In this document: one piece after another, positions 44,471 through 55,299 of the stretch
How positions within the stretch are numbered: position 1 is the first letter of the stretch
Layout: each line of letters starts with the position of its first letter
Assembly (NCBI GenBank): GCA_001599815.1
Contig: BCIA01000008.1
Location: 930,001-994,000, forward strand
Reading direction: 5' to 3'
From: Furcasterigmium furcatum
Lineage: Eukaryota; Ascomycota; Sordariomycetes; Glomerellales; Plectosphaerellaceae
Length of the DNA: 64,000 nt
The notes under the pieces: generated by a model
Database searches by the model: none
What the model was told of the DNA's origin: nothing
What the model saw: only the letters and a program-made list of their open reading frames with translations
Translations under genes and position numbers: made by a program

Positions 44471-45505
44471 ACATGACGGAAGCAAACACCACGTCGTGTA
44501 ACAACAAACCATTGCAGCCGCTGACTAAGAGTGACAATCCCCCGCTTCCATCATCATTGATGTGATTTGGCCTGCCACAACGTCACGGTGCTGAGGCCCG
44601 GACGGTTCTGCACTCAGGTATCTTCCCGGCCGCTTGGTAGTATCTCTGGCCTCCCTCACGGTGCACCCGAACAAACAAACACTTCAGATTCTAAGCTGAT
44701 CTGAGTTGGTGGTCGGTGATGAACTCAATCCGCTGCTTCCTCCATGAATTCCGAGGTGTGATCCCACCCCTTAACAATCGCATAGAAGTCAACACTAGAA
44801 TCTGCACCATTTCTTACCGCCTTTCCTGATATCAATTGAAGCGCCGTGTTTATGTACAGTCCTGTCGTGGCCAAAGAGAGAGAACTTGGTGCAGACTTGG
44901 GGGCGACTGTTGCGTGGTGAATTGCCTACTCGGAAAAGTTGTACGTCGGTAGAAGCAAAGATCTTGGGAATGGACAGCCGCGTTCCAGTGCCTTACGTCA
45001 GGTATAAAATCCTAGTAATTATTTATGAGGAACTTTTGTCTCTCTACCATAAATCCCCGAATGCAAAGGTTGAGGAACAACCTTGTCACCCAAGGACCTC
45101 GCCGCGAAATACTCTCGCTCCTCGCCTTGGTTACGCTTCCCGCGACTCCGATGCGACATGGATTTCTGTCATTCTTTACGTTTTATAACCATATTATGTC
45201 TAATTCATCCTCCATGGGGTAACGGATTTGGGTCAGCTCAGGCGTTATTTAGGTAATGGGACCCATCACGGACCTTGGCATTAGTCCTCCAACCAAGGCA
45301 TCGCGGCTTGTGATTACGAAAAGAATCATGGCAGACCCAAAGGATGATTTGCATATAAATCACCTGCATCCCTTCTACAGTGTGGTCCCGTCGAGATTTC
45401 CGGGATAGGCCACAACATCGCAGCCCTCATGGCAGACCACGGACACAGCAACACGGCTCACGTACGACACCAAACCGCGCTCCCTCCAGAACCAGGCTAT
45501 CCAAT
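44471..45505. other. Intergenic stretch
   Basis: About 1 kb, more AT-rich than its surroundings, leading into the TTL-domain gene. No gene, RNA or clear repeat is seen. Confidence 0.35.
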
Positions 45506-46909
45506 ATGCACGCCTACATACAAGCAGCTTCGCCTTGGCTGAATGAGCACTTGAAGGGCTTTCTTCTCACTCACCGCACCGACATCACGTTCCACGACGA
45601 CTTTGAGGACTTCCCGGCAGATGCGGAGGTCGCCTTCCAGTACTGCGACGGTTGGGAGCTGAATCGCAACTTCGCCGTCCTAAACGCAGCGAAGCAGGGC
45701 CTCATCAACGCATACCCCAACAGTGATGCTCTGGCGCGGAAGAACTACCTCTCAAAGGTCGTCGAGTACTGGACGGCGAAACGGCCCGACAGCATCCTCA
45801 TGACCAACTCGCCGTTTACCACCCGCCTTTCGCTTGACTATGCCGAGTACGTTGACGACTCCCTTGCGGCCGCTGATGACTTGACGCTCCTCTACTCCCT
45901 CGAGGAGAACGAGGCGATGCCGGCGGAGAGTCGTGAATGGTGGATTCTCAAGCCCGCCTTGGTCGACTGTGGCGCTGGGATCCGCCTGTTCAGCACCATG
46001 GATGAGCTGGCCAGTCATCTCGAGAGTGTCGAGGACGAGGTTGATTCCGACGACGACGAGGATGAAGATGCTTCGAGCGAGTTTTCTCTCGCGTTACCTG
46101 GTCTTGACGCGCTCGATGCGCTGGTCACTACCTCAGGTGGGCTGAAGATTGATAGTTCCTCCGAGCTACTCCTCCAGCGCCAGAAGAAGCCGACATACAT
46201 CTTCAAGGCGGGCGGCCGGATCCCGTCGTCGGAGATGCGTGAATTCGTGGCCCAGCGCTACATCACCGCCATCCCGCCGGTCGAGGGCCGAAAGTGGCAT
46301 GTCCGCGCTTACGTTCTCTGCATCGGCCGTCTGAAGGTCTACGTCTTCCGCGAGATGCTTGCACTGCTCGCCTCCATGGCATACCAACCTCCCTGGGAGA
46401 ATCCAAGTCTCAAGGCCTCCCTGACAAACACGGCGCTGCAGGACGAGGACGAGTTTGTGGGCAGAGACTCGATGAGGGACTTCTGGGCTCTGCCAGACGA
46501 CTTGCTGCCCGATGGCAGTGATGGCGTTGGCTGGAAGGAGGATGTGTTCCGCCAGATCTGCGACGTTTCGTCAGAGGTCGTTCGTGGGGCTGTACACACC
46601 ATGGCGGACAGGTTCACCACGCTGGACAAGTGCTTCGAACTCTTCGGCGTGGACTTTCTGGTTGACGCAAACGGGACTGCCTGGCTGCTGGAGGTCAATG
46701 AGACACCGGCGTTCTACCAGCAAGAACCATCCGGGCCGATAGCACTGCGACTCATGGAGTCCGTCGTGAGCGTTGCTATGGTGCACATGGGGATCACGGA
46801 CGAGGCCGACCCTCGGCATCGGGCAACTCGGGAGCGGATGACTTGTGTGCTGAACGAGACGGACAAATTGGCCAAAAGCAACATCACGGAGATTTTGGCG
46901 GAGGAATAA
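45506..46909 (+). CDS. Tubulin-tyrosine-ligase (TTL) domain protein (467 aa)
   Basis: A single exon from ATG 45506 (MHAYIQAASPWLNEHLKGFL). The reading frame is open for 126 bases further upstream but without an ATG or conserved residues. ATP-grasp/TTL elements are visible: SREWWILKPALVDCGAGIRL (the nucleotide Lys), a Gly-containing strand, VEGRKWHVRAYVLCIGRLKV, FELFGVDFLVDANGTAWLLE and the Mg-binding EVNETPAFY. An acidic loop (EDEVDSDDDEDEDASSE) sits in the middle. It matches the TTL part of yeast Pby1; the SurE-like front domain of Pby1 is not encoded here. Role is unclear; Pby1 is linked to P-bodies. Confidence 0.85.
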   Translation: MHAYIQAASPWLNEHLKGFLLTHRTDITFHDDFEDFPADAEVAFQYCDGWELNRNFAVLNAAKQGLINAYPNSDALARKNYLSKVVEYWTAKRPDSILMTNSPFTTRLSLDYAEYVDDSLAAADDLTLLYSLEENEAMPAESREWWILKPALVDCGAGIRLFSTMDELASHLESVEDEVDSDDDEDEDASSEFSLALPGLDALDALVTTSGGLKIDSSSELLLQRQKKPTYIFKAGGRIPSSEMREFVAQRYITAIPPVEGRKWHVRAYVLCIGRLKVYVFREMLALLASMAYQPPWENPSLKASLTNTALQDEDEFVGRDSMRDFWALPDDLLPDGSDGVGWKEDVFRQICDVSSEVVRGAVHTMADRFTTLDKCFELFGVDFLVDANGTAWLLEVNETPAFYQQEPSGPIALRLMESVVSVAMVHMGITDEADPRHRATRERMTCVLNETDKLAKSNITEILAEE

Positions 46910-47284
46910 TTCTCTTTCTATGCTGGGATGGATCATGGAGAACGGAGATATTCCGTGTCACCTCCCAGCGCGGAGAGTCTCCGTTAGCCACACGCATCGT
47001 GTTAGTCCACTCAGACCCTTCATAGGCGTCAGCTCTCGTGGACGGAGTTCTGAGTAAAGAATTTGCTGGGAACTCGCCATGACCAGGAGTAACGGTCAGA
47101 CTTATTTATGAGCTAATGTATCCCATTATGGGGAGCACCGAATACTCGACCCAAGGTTTTCTCCTCGGTTTCTCATGTCGTTCTTTCCTTCTCTCCAATC
47201 CTGCCCTCAGTAACCTGAGCTACTCCATCACTCCCAGAACCACTCTGGGTATCCCACTCAGCAGCATACGGGCAGCATCCCAGA
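46910..47284. other. Intergenic stretch
   Basis: These 375 bp between the TTL gene and the 2EXR gene contain a CT-rich leader-like segment near 47160. Nothing else is seen. Confidence 0.35.
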
Positions 47285-47626
47285 ATGGAAACCTTCCACC
47301 TGTTTCCCCGTCTCCCTTCAGAACTACGAGTCCGGGTATGGCAGTTGGCATTTGAGCCTCGGACCCTCAAGCTCTGGCCCGTCATGAATACATTCGATCT
47401 GCGCAACGCCCCTGTCCCTGCCGTTGTTCAGGTTTGCCGTGAGGCACGGGTTAGCTCCCACTACAAGCAGCACAGCGCCGGCGTACTGGATAGGAAGGTC
47501 CGCGGCGAGTATCTCTGGGCTAGCCTCGACACTGATACATTCCTGATCTTTGAGCCGCCTGAACCTGGGCCTGGAGAGTCTCCGGGACAGTGGTTCGGAT
47601 GTCGAAAAGTATCGACAAAGGAATGA
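47285..47626 (+). CDS. Short 2EXR-domain protein, possibly truncated (113 aa)
   Basis: A single exon. The start FHLFPRLPSELRVRVWQLAF and the block VVQVCREARVSSHYKQH followed by LWASLDTDTFLIF form the 2EXR domain common in fungal proteins of unknown role. Family members are usually 250 residues or longer, whereas this one stops about 25 residues after the conserved block. In the +1 frame an open segment continues from about 47576 to 47659 (ESLRDSGSDVEKYRQRNEIY) with family-like composition, which hints at a frameshift. It could also be a genuinely short member. Confidence 0.5.
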   Translation: METFHLFPRLPSELRVRVWQLAFEPRTLKLWPVMNTFDLRNAPVPAVVQVCREARVSSHYKQHSAGVLDRKVRGEYLWASLDTDTFLIFEPPEPGPGESPGQWFGCRKVSTKE

Positions 47627-47815
47627 GATCTATGAGTTGCTTCTTGTTGAAGACTGAAGTCGAGGCCCCCGAGATAATGGAGGAAGCCTCACAATTATTA
47701 GCAGGAGGCTGACTCCCCCTTCATACTCGTATGCCTGCTCGCACTCAGACATTGCATCAGCGTACTTGAACTGATATCAATTTATTCAGACTTTCTTCGA
47801 GATCAGATCCTAAAT

Positions 47816-49792
47816 CTACACCTCACCCTGCTTGTACAGCCCCTCCTCGAGCCCCTTGATCTGCAACGCCAGCAGCCGGGAATAGTACCGGCACAGAGCC
47901 AGGTTCCCCCCGTGGAACCAGAAGCCTGGATGCCCGCTGTCCTGCCAGATGACGCGCATCTCCCCCTCGCTGTTGAAGCCCCAGATGTCCCCGACCCTGT
48001 CCGCCACCTCGTCGCCGAAGATGACGCGCGTCTGCGTGCGCATGTTCTGGTACCCGGTCGCGAAGATGATCTCGTCGGCCTCGAGCTCGGAGCCGTCGGC
48101 GAAGCGCAGCCCGTGCGGGAGCACCTCCTGGATCTCCTGGCCCTGCTTGACCTTGATCTTGCCCGCCGCGATGAGCTGCGACGCGCCGACGTTGATGTAG
48201 TAGCCGCCGCCGCGCTGGAAGTACTTGAAGAAGAGGCCTGCACCGTCCGGGCCGCGGTCCACCTTGAAGCCGGCCCGGTCCAGGCCGTCGAGGAGCTCCT
48301 TGTCGTGGTTGGCCTGCTTCTCCGCCGTGTCGACCTGGTACGCCTTCAGGACGGGGGTGGGGAGGCCATGGAGGAGCAGGTCGCCGTCGTCGACCGGGGG
48401 GCCGTTCTCGGCGTAGTGCGCGCCGAGGGCGATTTCCGTGATGGCCTCAGAAGAGACGACGTGCGTCGTGGATCTCTGGACGATCGTGATGTCGTACCCC
48501 TTCTCCAGGTAGTCCTGGGCGATATCGTGTGCCGAGTTGCAGGAGCCCACGACCACGGCTCGCTTGCCCTGGCTGTCCTGCTGGGCGCCTGGGAACTCGG
48601 AGGAGTGGCAGATGCGGTCGCCCTTGAAGGTGTCGAAGCCCTTGACGTCAGGCTGGTTCTTCATGCCCGAATGTCCGGTGGCTTGGATGACATGGCGGGG
48701 ATGGAACGTGCGGACCTCGCTCGATCCATCGGCGTTCTTCCGGTTGACGATAACGGTCCAGGCCTGCGCCTTCTCGTCCCACTTGGTGTAGACCAGCTCG
48801 GTATTTGTCCAGACGTTCAGCTCGAGGATCTTGGTGTACGCCTCGAAGAACTCGGCGAGCTTGTCCTTGGGTGTGAAGACGGGCCAGTGGGCAGGGAAGT
48901 TCATGTACGGCAGGTGATCGTACCAGACGGGGTCGTGGAGGACGAGCTGGTGGTACCGCTTTCGCCAGTTATCGCCGACACGGTCGTTCTTGTCGATGCA
49001 GAGGGCCTCGATGCCCTGCATCTTGAGGCGTGCCGCGGCAGTCAAGCCGGCTTGGCCAGCGCCTGGAGGAGAGTCGTGTTAGCAGGTGGTGCTACCATAC
49101 TGGGAGGGGAACATCAACGTACCGAGAATGAGGACCGCAGGCTCGGTTCCATTTGTGAAATTCGTGGCGGCCTTCCGCCTGTCTGACCAGTTCTCGCGGC
49201 CAGGCTTGCCACCGTGCTCGACGCCCTTGGACCGACGGCCGCCCATGGGCTGCTCGTGGCCCCTGATTTCCTCGAGCCTCGTGTAAAGGGTATGGATCTT
49301 CCACTCGCCACCCTGCTCAGCAAGACGCACGAGACCGACGCCAGTGCCGATGACGGTCTCGACGTTGATGAAGAACTGGATGCCGGTGATGTTGCCGGCA
49401 GAATCAATCGGCACGGTCTTGGGCGCCCTCACGGCTGTGCTGTCGTCGATAACCACCTTCTTCAGGCGGAATCCATCCCGTGACTTTGCCGTGCCCTGCA
49501 GGAAGTCGGCGATCTTGGGAGGGGTCTGGACGGTGCGGAATGCCCAGGAGAGGGCGAGGTGGTCGCGCCAGTATCCATCGGCGACGAAGAGCCGGGACAG
49601 CGCTGTGAGGTCAACGGTGGAGAGGCTCTGGTTCAATGACTCGATGATCTGGGCGGCGATAGAGGCGGGGTCGGAGGGGACGGGGTTTTTCTCCCCAGAT
49701 GGGAACTGTGCAACGGGGATGTTGACGGAGCCCGGCACAGACCTCATGTAGGAGGGGACGAGGGGGGCTGTCTGAACCTGCACTGCTGCCAT
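47816..49792 (-). CDS. Flavin monooxygenase with N-terminal NTF2-like domain (638 aa)
   Basis: Exon 1 is 49792..49123, the intron 49122..49063 (GTACGT donor, TGCTAACAC branch) and exon 2 49062..47816. The first 200 residues resemble an NTF2/SnoaL-like fold (LSTVDLTALSRLFVADGYWR, GVGLVRLAEQGGEWKIHTLY). The splice joins ILGAGQAGLTAAARLK, the FAD Rossmann site (GxGxxG). Then come the FMO/YUCCA-type segments LVLHDPVWYDHLPYMNFP, VIQATGHSG, the NADPH site VVVGSCNSAHDIAQ and the closing ADEIIFATGYQNMR. It should hydroxylate or Baeyer-Villiger-oxidise a small molecule using NADPH and O2. Substrate is not known. This two-domain layout is common in ascomycetes and often annotated as a dimethylaniline-type monooxygenase. 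Confidence 0.9.
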
Positions 49793-50700
49793 GTTGACTG
49801 AATGGGTATGAAACAGGGCTCGAGGATCTTGGAAGATGATGTGTGAAGCTCTTGGTTTCCAGGTTGTGTTGGGGTACGAGTTGGGGTTGGTTAAATACAG
49901 GAGGACGTAGAGTCTCGTTCAGTCTGGTACCACGTAAGGGAACAGTAGTACAGTTCCACCATGTTCCCTCCATCATCATCACGTAGCAGCAGAGCCGCTT
50001 CACCATTCTCCTCACCTCGCCCGCTCTGCTCCAACTTTCCCCAGACCCGATCTGTGCGACCCCAGATTCCTCGCAGGATCAACAAGTGATAGACACTAGG
50101 ATGTGCGGAGAGGGGGGGAGCCGATCGAGCCAAGAGTCGGAACCGACCGACGTGCATGCGGAGCCGCTCGACTAGCGGCTCTGGAACCGCCGCTAACAGG
50201 CTCTCCGCATCCCTCCCCTGAGCTGTGGGTGGTGTCCAGGGATATGTGGTCGTTACTATTGGTTGCTGAGGGTGTGTTGGGTTGAGGTCGGGTGTGGTTG
50301 TTGTGGGCGAGTTGTCTTGAGCAACAATGTCGCCTCCGCCGCTAATCCCCAACAGATGAAGGACTCCTGATCTCACACGGACGGTTCATGATGTCTCATT
50401 CTGATTTAGGCCTACCGCCTCGAACTGCGGTTCGCGTTCGTGCTCTCGGCGCAAGGGAGGTTATGTTAGCTCGTACCGCTCCTGGATGGTGCTGATCGCG
50501 GGGAGCGGCGTCCGGGGTGACTGGGGTGTTCGTCTGGGGAACGAGCTGTCCTCTGCTAGGTAGTTTGATACTGTCATGGGCGAGTCTTTGTACAAGGCAG
50601 GAAGGCAAGTGCCTTTTGAAGTCTTAAGTTCTACCGTTTCCCCAGTATTTTCATGCCACACATCCATCTTCATCACCCCTTTGCAAATCAAATTCCAACA
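49793..50700. other. Intergenic stretch, divergent promoters
   Basis: About 0.9 kb between the monooxygenase and acetate-transporter starts. A 161-codon frame on the minus strand (49891 to 50376) lacks an ATG and any known motif, so I do not call it. Confidence 0.35.
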
Positions 50701-51813
50701 ATGTCTGCCCAGATCAACAAGGCCAACAGCGACTCCAACGACGAGATGTTGGAGGCTGTGCAACCCACCGTGAGCGTCGCCATGTCACCTGAGCTCTACG
50801 AGCAGCTCTATCTGTCCCCCAAGAACAAAGTCAAGGGGGAGCTCAGGCAGACGTTTGGAAATCCGACGCCCATAGGTCAGTCACCCAGGACGAAATTCGT
50901 GCTCACACAACTAACATGCCGTCAGCCCTTGGAGGCTTTCTGCTTTGCACGACCCCAGTGTCCATGTCCCTGCTTGAATGGCAGGGCGCTGGCGGATTTG
51001 GGGCCGCCGCCAATGTGTAAGTCGGACCGCCAGTTCGTCCAAGTTGAAAGCTGACCTTAGTCAAGGGGCGCGTACCTCTTCGTTGGGGGTCCCATGCTGA
51101 TCTTCGGCGGCATTGGCGAGTGGATTCTTGGTACTACCAACTCCCACTTTCGTCGTCTTGGGTGTCAGTCCATGGATACTAACATTGCCTGCCCAGGAAA
51201 CACTTTCCCTTCAACCGTCTTCATGTTGTTCGGAGCATTCTGGCTCTGTTTTGTGAGAAAAGCAGAAACCCATCTCCATGGGACCACTGCTAACCCAGTC
51301 ACCAGGGCGCCACGATCGTTCCCAGCTTCAATGCCTACGGCCAGTACTCGACCACAGGTGTTGCGGCCGACGGCCTGACACAGCCTCAGTTCTTCGCGAC
51401 CTTCTCGTTCTTCCTGATCGCCATGGCCATTCTCTGCGCCGTCTTCCTCGTGGCAAGCATCCGGACGAACATCATCTTCTTCGTCATTTTCTTGCTTCTC
51501 GTGCCCTGCTGTAGGATTCCCTTGACTTCTTCCTCTCTGATATTGACTCCCTGCTAACTCCATCGGTCTTCCAGTCAGTTGCCTCTCCGGATCCTTCTTC
51601 GCGGTTTCTCACGGCGCGACTGCCACTGCCCTGACGCTCCAACACGCAGGAGCCGCTCTTCTGTTCGTGGTATCCTTGCTGGGCTGGTACATCTTCCTTG
51701 CCATGATCTTGTTAGCTGTAGACTTCCCTTTTATGCTTCCCCTGGGCGACCTGTCCACTCGTGTCGGAGGGTACACGGCGAGGGACAAGAAGGATGACGT
51801 CCACAAGGCTTAA
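50701..51813 (+). CDS. Acetate transporter, GPR1/FUN34/YaaH family (276 aa)
   Basis: Six exons: 50701..50875, 50926..51016, 51066..51130, 51197..51252, 51306..51510 and 51575..51813. Introns are 49 to 66 bp with CTAAC/CTGAC branches, and phases agree. The family entry is GNPTPIALGGFLLCTTPVSM (compare NPxPLGL), followed by GAYLFVGGPMLIFGGIGEWI, NTFPSTVFMLFGAFWL, GATIVPSFNAYGQYS and LLFVVSLLGWYIFLAMILLA. Six short membrane helices are expected; length is typical of Ady2/AcpA-type acetate channels or H+ symporters of the plasma membrane. It probably imports acetate or exports ammonia. It has no clear metabolic partner here. Confidence 0.9.
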
Positions 51814-52534
51814 GGGTCCGTGTCTGGAACGTCCGTCTAATGGGGATAACGGCACTCGCGGCCGAGCGAGGTTGGAGCTGAGACAATACCATTCTGACCA
51901 GCTTCCCTGAGCCCCCCGAAGGAGACGGTGGATATAAGTTCTTCATTAAAATCCATTGCAATATGTAGTTTAACTGGTCTATGCCGTAAAGAATCCGAAC
52001 ACGCCTCTAAGAATAGGCGTTCTTTGCCTCACTTGACTTAACTGGATGATCAAAATGAATGACTTCCGTTGACCGTAACAGACGGATGTCCCAACACAGT
52101 CCCCTGAAGCCCGTTCTTATGAGGCACAGCCTGTAATAATATCTGCTGTTTCCTGATCTTCGACGCCCAGGAGCGTCCAGCCCGGCGTCCCAGCATCCCC
52201 AAACTTCCCCACAGCCCAACCGTAGACTACGATGACTTGGGCTTAGTGTGAGTGATGACTCCCACTAATTATTCTCACGATCAGCAGGACCGGCCAATGG
52301 AACGCGAGGCTCTGAGTCGTGAACACCCAGTCTCGCATGCTGTGAATGCGGGGGAAGAGGCAGTGGATCGGTCAGGCGGAACCCGCACCCCAAGTTCAAA
52401 TACTGACCACCAGCCGTGGCCTCGCCCCTTTCGTGATCCATCCATACCCCAGACTCAGGAGGTCCGCCTCTAACGCACCACGCGCTCACATCAGACAGTT
52501 GGATCGCACACACGCACACACACAAGCATCCCTC
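51814..52534. other. Intergenic stretch
   Basis: About 0.7 kb before the next regulator, ending in a CA-rich simple repeat near 52506 to 52527. No gene is supported. Confidence 0.35.
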
Positions 52535-55201
52535 ATGGCGCCCCCAACCCCCTTTTACATGTCCCAGTCTCAGGACAGGGCGAGGCGACAGAACCACTCA
52601 TGCGCCCAGTGCCGCAAGTCGAAGAAAGCCTGTGACGGCTATGTTGTCAACGAAAAGGCGGGTGCCGCACCCATAGCTGTGACACCTTCGTCGAGCGAGG
52701 GATCATGTAAGTGAATCCATTATCGAGACAGCGTCCGCTCGCCCGAGACTGAATCCATGCTGACGACTCCGCAAGACCCTGACTGTGACATCTTGCCCTG
52801 CTCATACTGCGTCAAGACCAGGAAGGAATGTTCCCTGAACCCGTTCTGGGGCCGTGCCCAGTCCCGGAAAGGCGTCTCGCCGCGTCCAGCGACCGCCGGC
52901 GCCTCCGGGTTAGCGAGCAGGGCCAAAAGACACAGGCCAAGCTTCGCCTCTGATTCGTGGTCGTCATCATGTCCAGGCGTCCCGGAAATCACCAGGGAGG
53001 AGATGGCTCACATGTTTCAGACACCCGAAGAGCGGCACGGAAGCTGGGCCGGTCTTCATTCTGCCGTGGATGCTCAGGGCATCGCACCAGACGCTCCTCC
53101 GAGCATGTTGGACTTTGAGCCGGATTTCTTCGGATACAACGAGTGCTCGCCTGCTGGTCTCCCTTGGGGCCTGCACCAAGGCGCCAACTTTCCGCCCGAG
53201 GCTCAGACTATCGCAGATACCATATCTGAGAACGCGGCGTTGCAAATGGTAGTACAGATACCAGGCATCGTGGCTCACCCGACGCCTCGGGATGGAGCAT
53301 CCATTCTTTCCGGGACACCACGCAGTGCGTATTCCGGCGAGTCTGGTGCATATGGCCGGATCTCACCGCCAGAAGCACTGGGATCAGCACAGACCCAGCA
53401 AGACTCGGAGGACTGGGAACCATCAGTCGCCTCCTCGGAAATCATCCTGGGCGCCCAGTCCAACAATCAGTTCATCACGCACAGTTTGCTCCAGATATAC
53501 CACGACGTTCTTGAGAACAATCTCGCCTGCTGGCTGGCAGAAGAAAACTGCCCCTACAAGATGTCTCCCCTCCGGCCCGTCCGCGGTGGACGCCTCGGGA
53601 TGAGCACAACCATGATCCCGTCTCCGCGTCAGAGCCACGAGGGACTGCCAGAATGGGGCACCATCTGGTCGAACCGGATCTATAAGCGTGTCATCCAGCT
53701 CGACAAGGTCGCCCAGCGGAACAAGCAGATCAGGCTCACGCGGAGGGAGAACCAGGCAGCGTCCCGCGCCCTCGACCTCGCCATCATGGCGTTCGCCACG
53801 CAGTACGCCCAGGGCAATCAACGGAGCCAGAAATACGGCGTCCCTGCAGCTTTCTCCGACGGTAGCAGCGGCTTCGAGAAGAATCTCCAGCTGTCGATCT
53901 GGGAACAGGCGAGACAGGCGTTGCAAGAGGTCTCGGGGGTAGAGTGCTACCGCGTCGTCTACGCGGAACTGATCCTCGGTTTCGTCGACAATCCGGGCGA
54001 TGATAACGACTACTCGATTCTGGATCTCGACGAGACGAGCAGTCTTGGGAACCACGTCGAGAGGGACGCCCTCAGCGCAATACAAGACATCATCGCCGAG
54101 GCAGGCCCTCCGGTCTTTCTGGAGCGCGCAGCGCGCAAGATTCAGGTCCTCAGGTCAAAGTTCACAACCGAAAACGGGTTCGAGGATGACAGCAGCCCGC
54201 TCGCTCGAGAGAATCTGAGCGGTGAGGATAGGAGAACAATCGGTCTCTTATACTGGCTGGCTGTCATGCTCGACACCGTCTCGTCATCCATGAACGAGCG
54301 GCCCGTCGCGCTACCAGATGAGGAATGCAAGCAAGACGTTGTGGTAGAAGAGAGTCTGGTCAGCGACCAGGAGACGAATCCAGCACATGGCCGCTGGCAG
54401 GTCGAGACTTTCCTCCCACGGAACCCAGACAAGAGTCTGCCGCCGTTGCACTGGCCGTGCCCATACGAGATCGCCACCACGGCGATTGCGAGGTCAGCAC
54501 CTATCAAGATCCTCATCTTCCGACATGTTTCCTACCTCCAGTCCGTCCTCAGGCGGAAGAGATTCGGCGTGCCCGTGGAAGACGCCATCCAGGGGGTGAT
54601 ACTCACGTACCGCTACTTCAACACGACGTATGGCTCCTTCTACCGGGATCTCGTGCGCAACTACGACTCGCTGCCGACGCGCATCAAGAGCTGGTTCGTC
54701 TGCATCTACATCCCGTGGCACATGGCCTCGATGATGCTCGCCAACATGATCGACCAGGTCGACAAGCACAACCTGGGCATCCTCGAGAAGGCCGTCGCCC
54801 GGACAAAGTCCAACATGACGGAGCGGATGCGGAAGAGCAGCGCCATCGAGCTGGCTGATCTCGCAGCGGTCACGGTCCCGCCGACGGTGGTCTCAGAGCT
54901 CGCCCAGCAGCTGCCGGAGTACCACTTCGCCGTCAACGAGGGCCCCCTCATGACGGAGCCGTGGACGGTCCTTCTCGTGAGGGCTTTCACGAGGGCGGCG
55001 CTGTTTCACCTGAGCGCCACGGAGGAGCTGCGGCAGCATGACCTGTCCGTCTTGGGACACGAGAGCGAGGAGCTTGGGGAGTGTATCCGGCGAGCGGACG
55101 ACTGCATCAGGGCGCTTTGGTCTCTGGGGAAGAAGTCGGTCATGTCGAGGAAAATCTCGATTGTCTTGCGAGAGGCGTTGCACAACGGCTGTTATGTATG
55201 A
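52535..55201 (+). CDS. Zn(II)2Cys6 transcription factor with split zinc cluster (865 aa)
   Basis: Exon 1 is 52535..52706, the intron 52707..52775 (GTAAGT donor, GCTGACG branch) and exon 2 52776..55201. The zinc cluster has Cys23, 26 and 33 (SCAQCRKSKKACDG), then a 32-residue loop, then Cys66, 69 and 76 (PCSYCVKTRKEC). The second half is fixed by the splice. The usual loop is 5 to 12 residues, though a class of fungal sugar regulators has longer ones. The fungal middle-homology region is recognisable around residues 560 to 720 (PLHWPCPYEIATTAIARSAP, TYRYFNTTYGSFYRDLVRNY). It ends 98 bp from a GH95 fucosidase, tail to tail, and a sugar transporter lies beyond, so it may control sugar use. Confidence 0.87.
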
Positions 55202-55299
55202 GTGAGCACCTTGAGCGATATTGGCGGATGGTCTTCAAAATACTGCGTTCGGCGTGTAAATCTCATGATAATAGTAATATACTGCACTCTGCTAGTTGT

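Noticed and set aside
48000..49186. 424-codon plus-strand frame opposite the monooxygenase
   Set aside because: It is the antisense shadow of the FAD/NADPH domain, with biased composition and no motifs.
49891..50376. 161-codon minus-strand frame between the monooxygenase and acetate-transporter genes
   Set aside because: It starts with GTG, has low-complexity Thr/Pro sequence and no recognised motif, and lies where both flanking promoters are expected.
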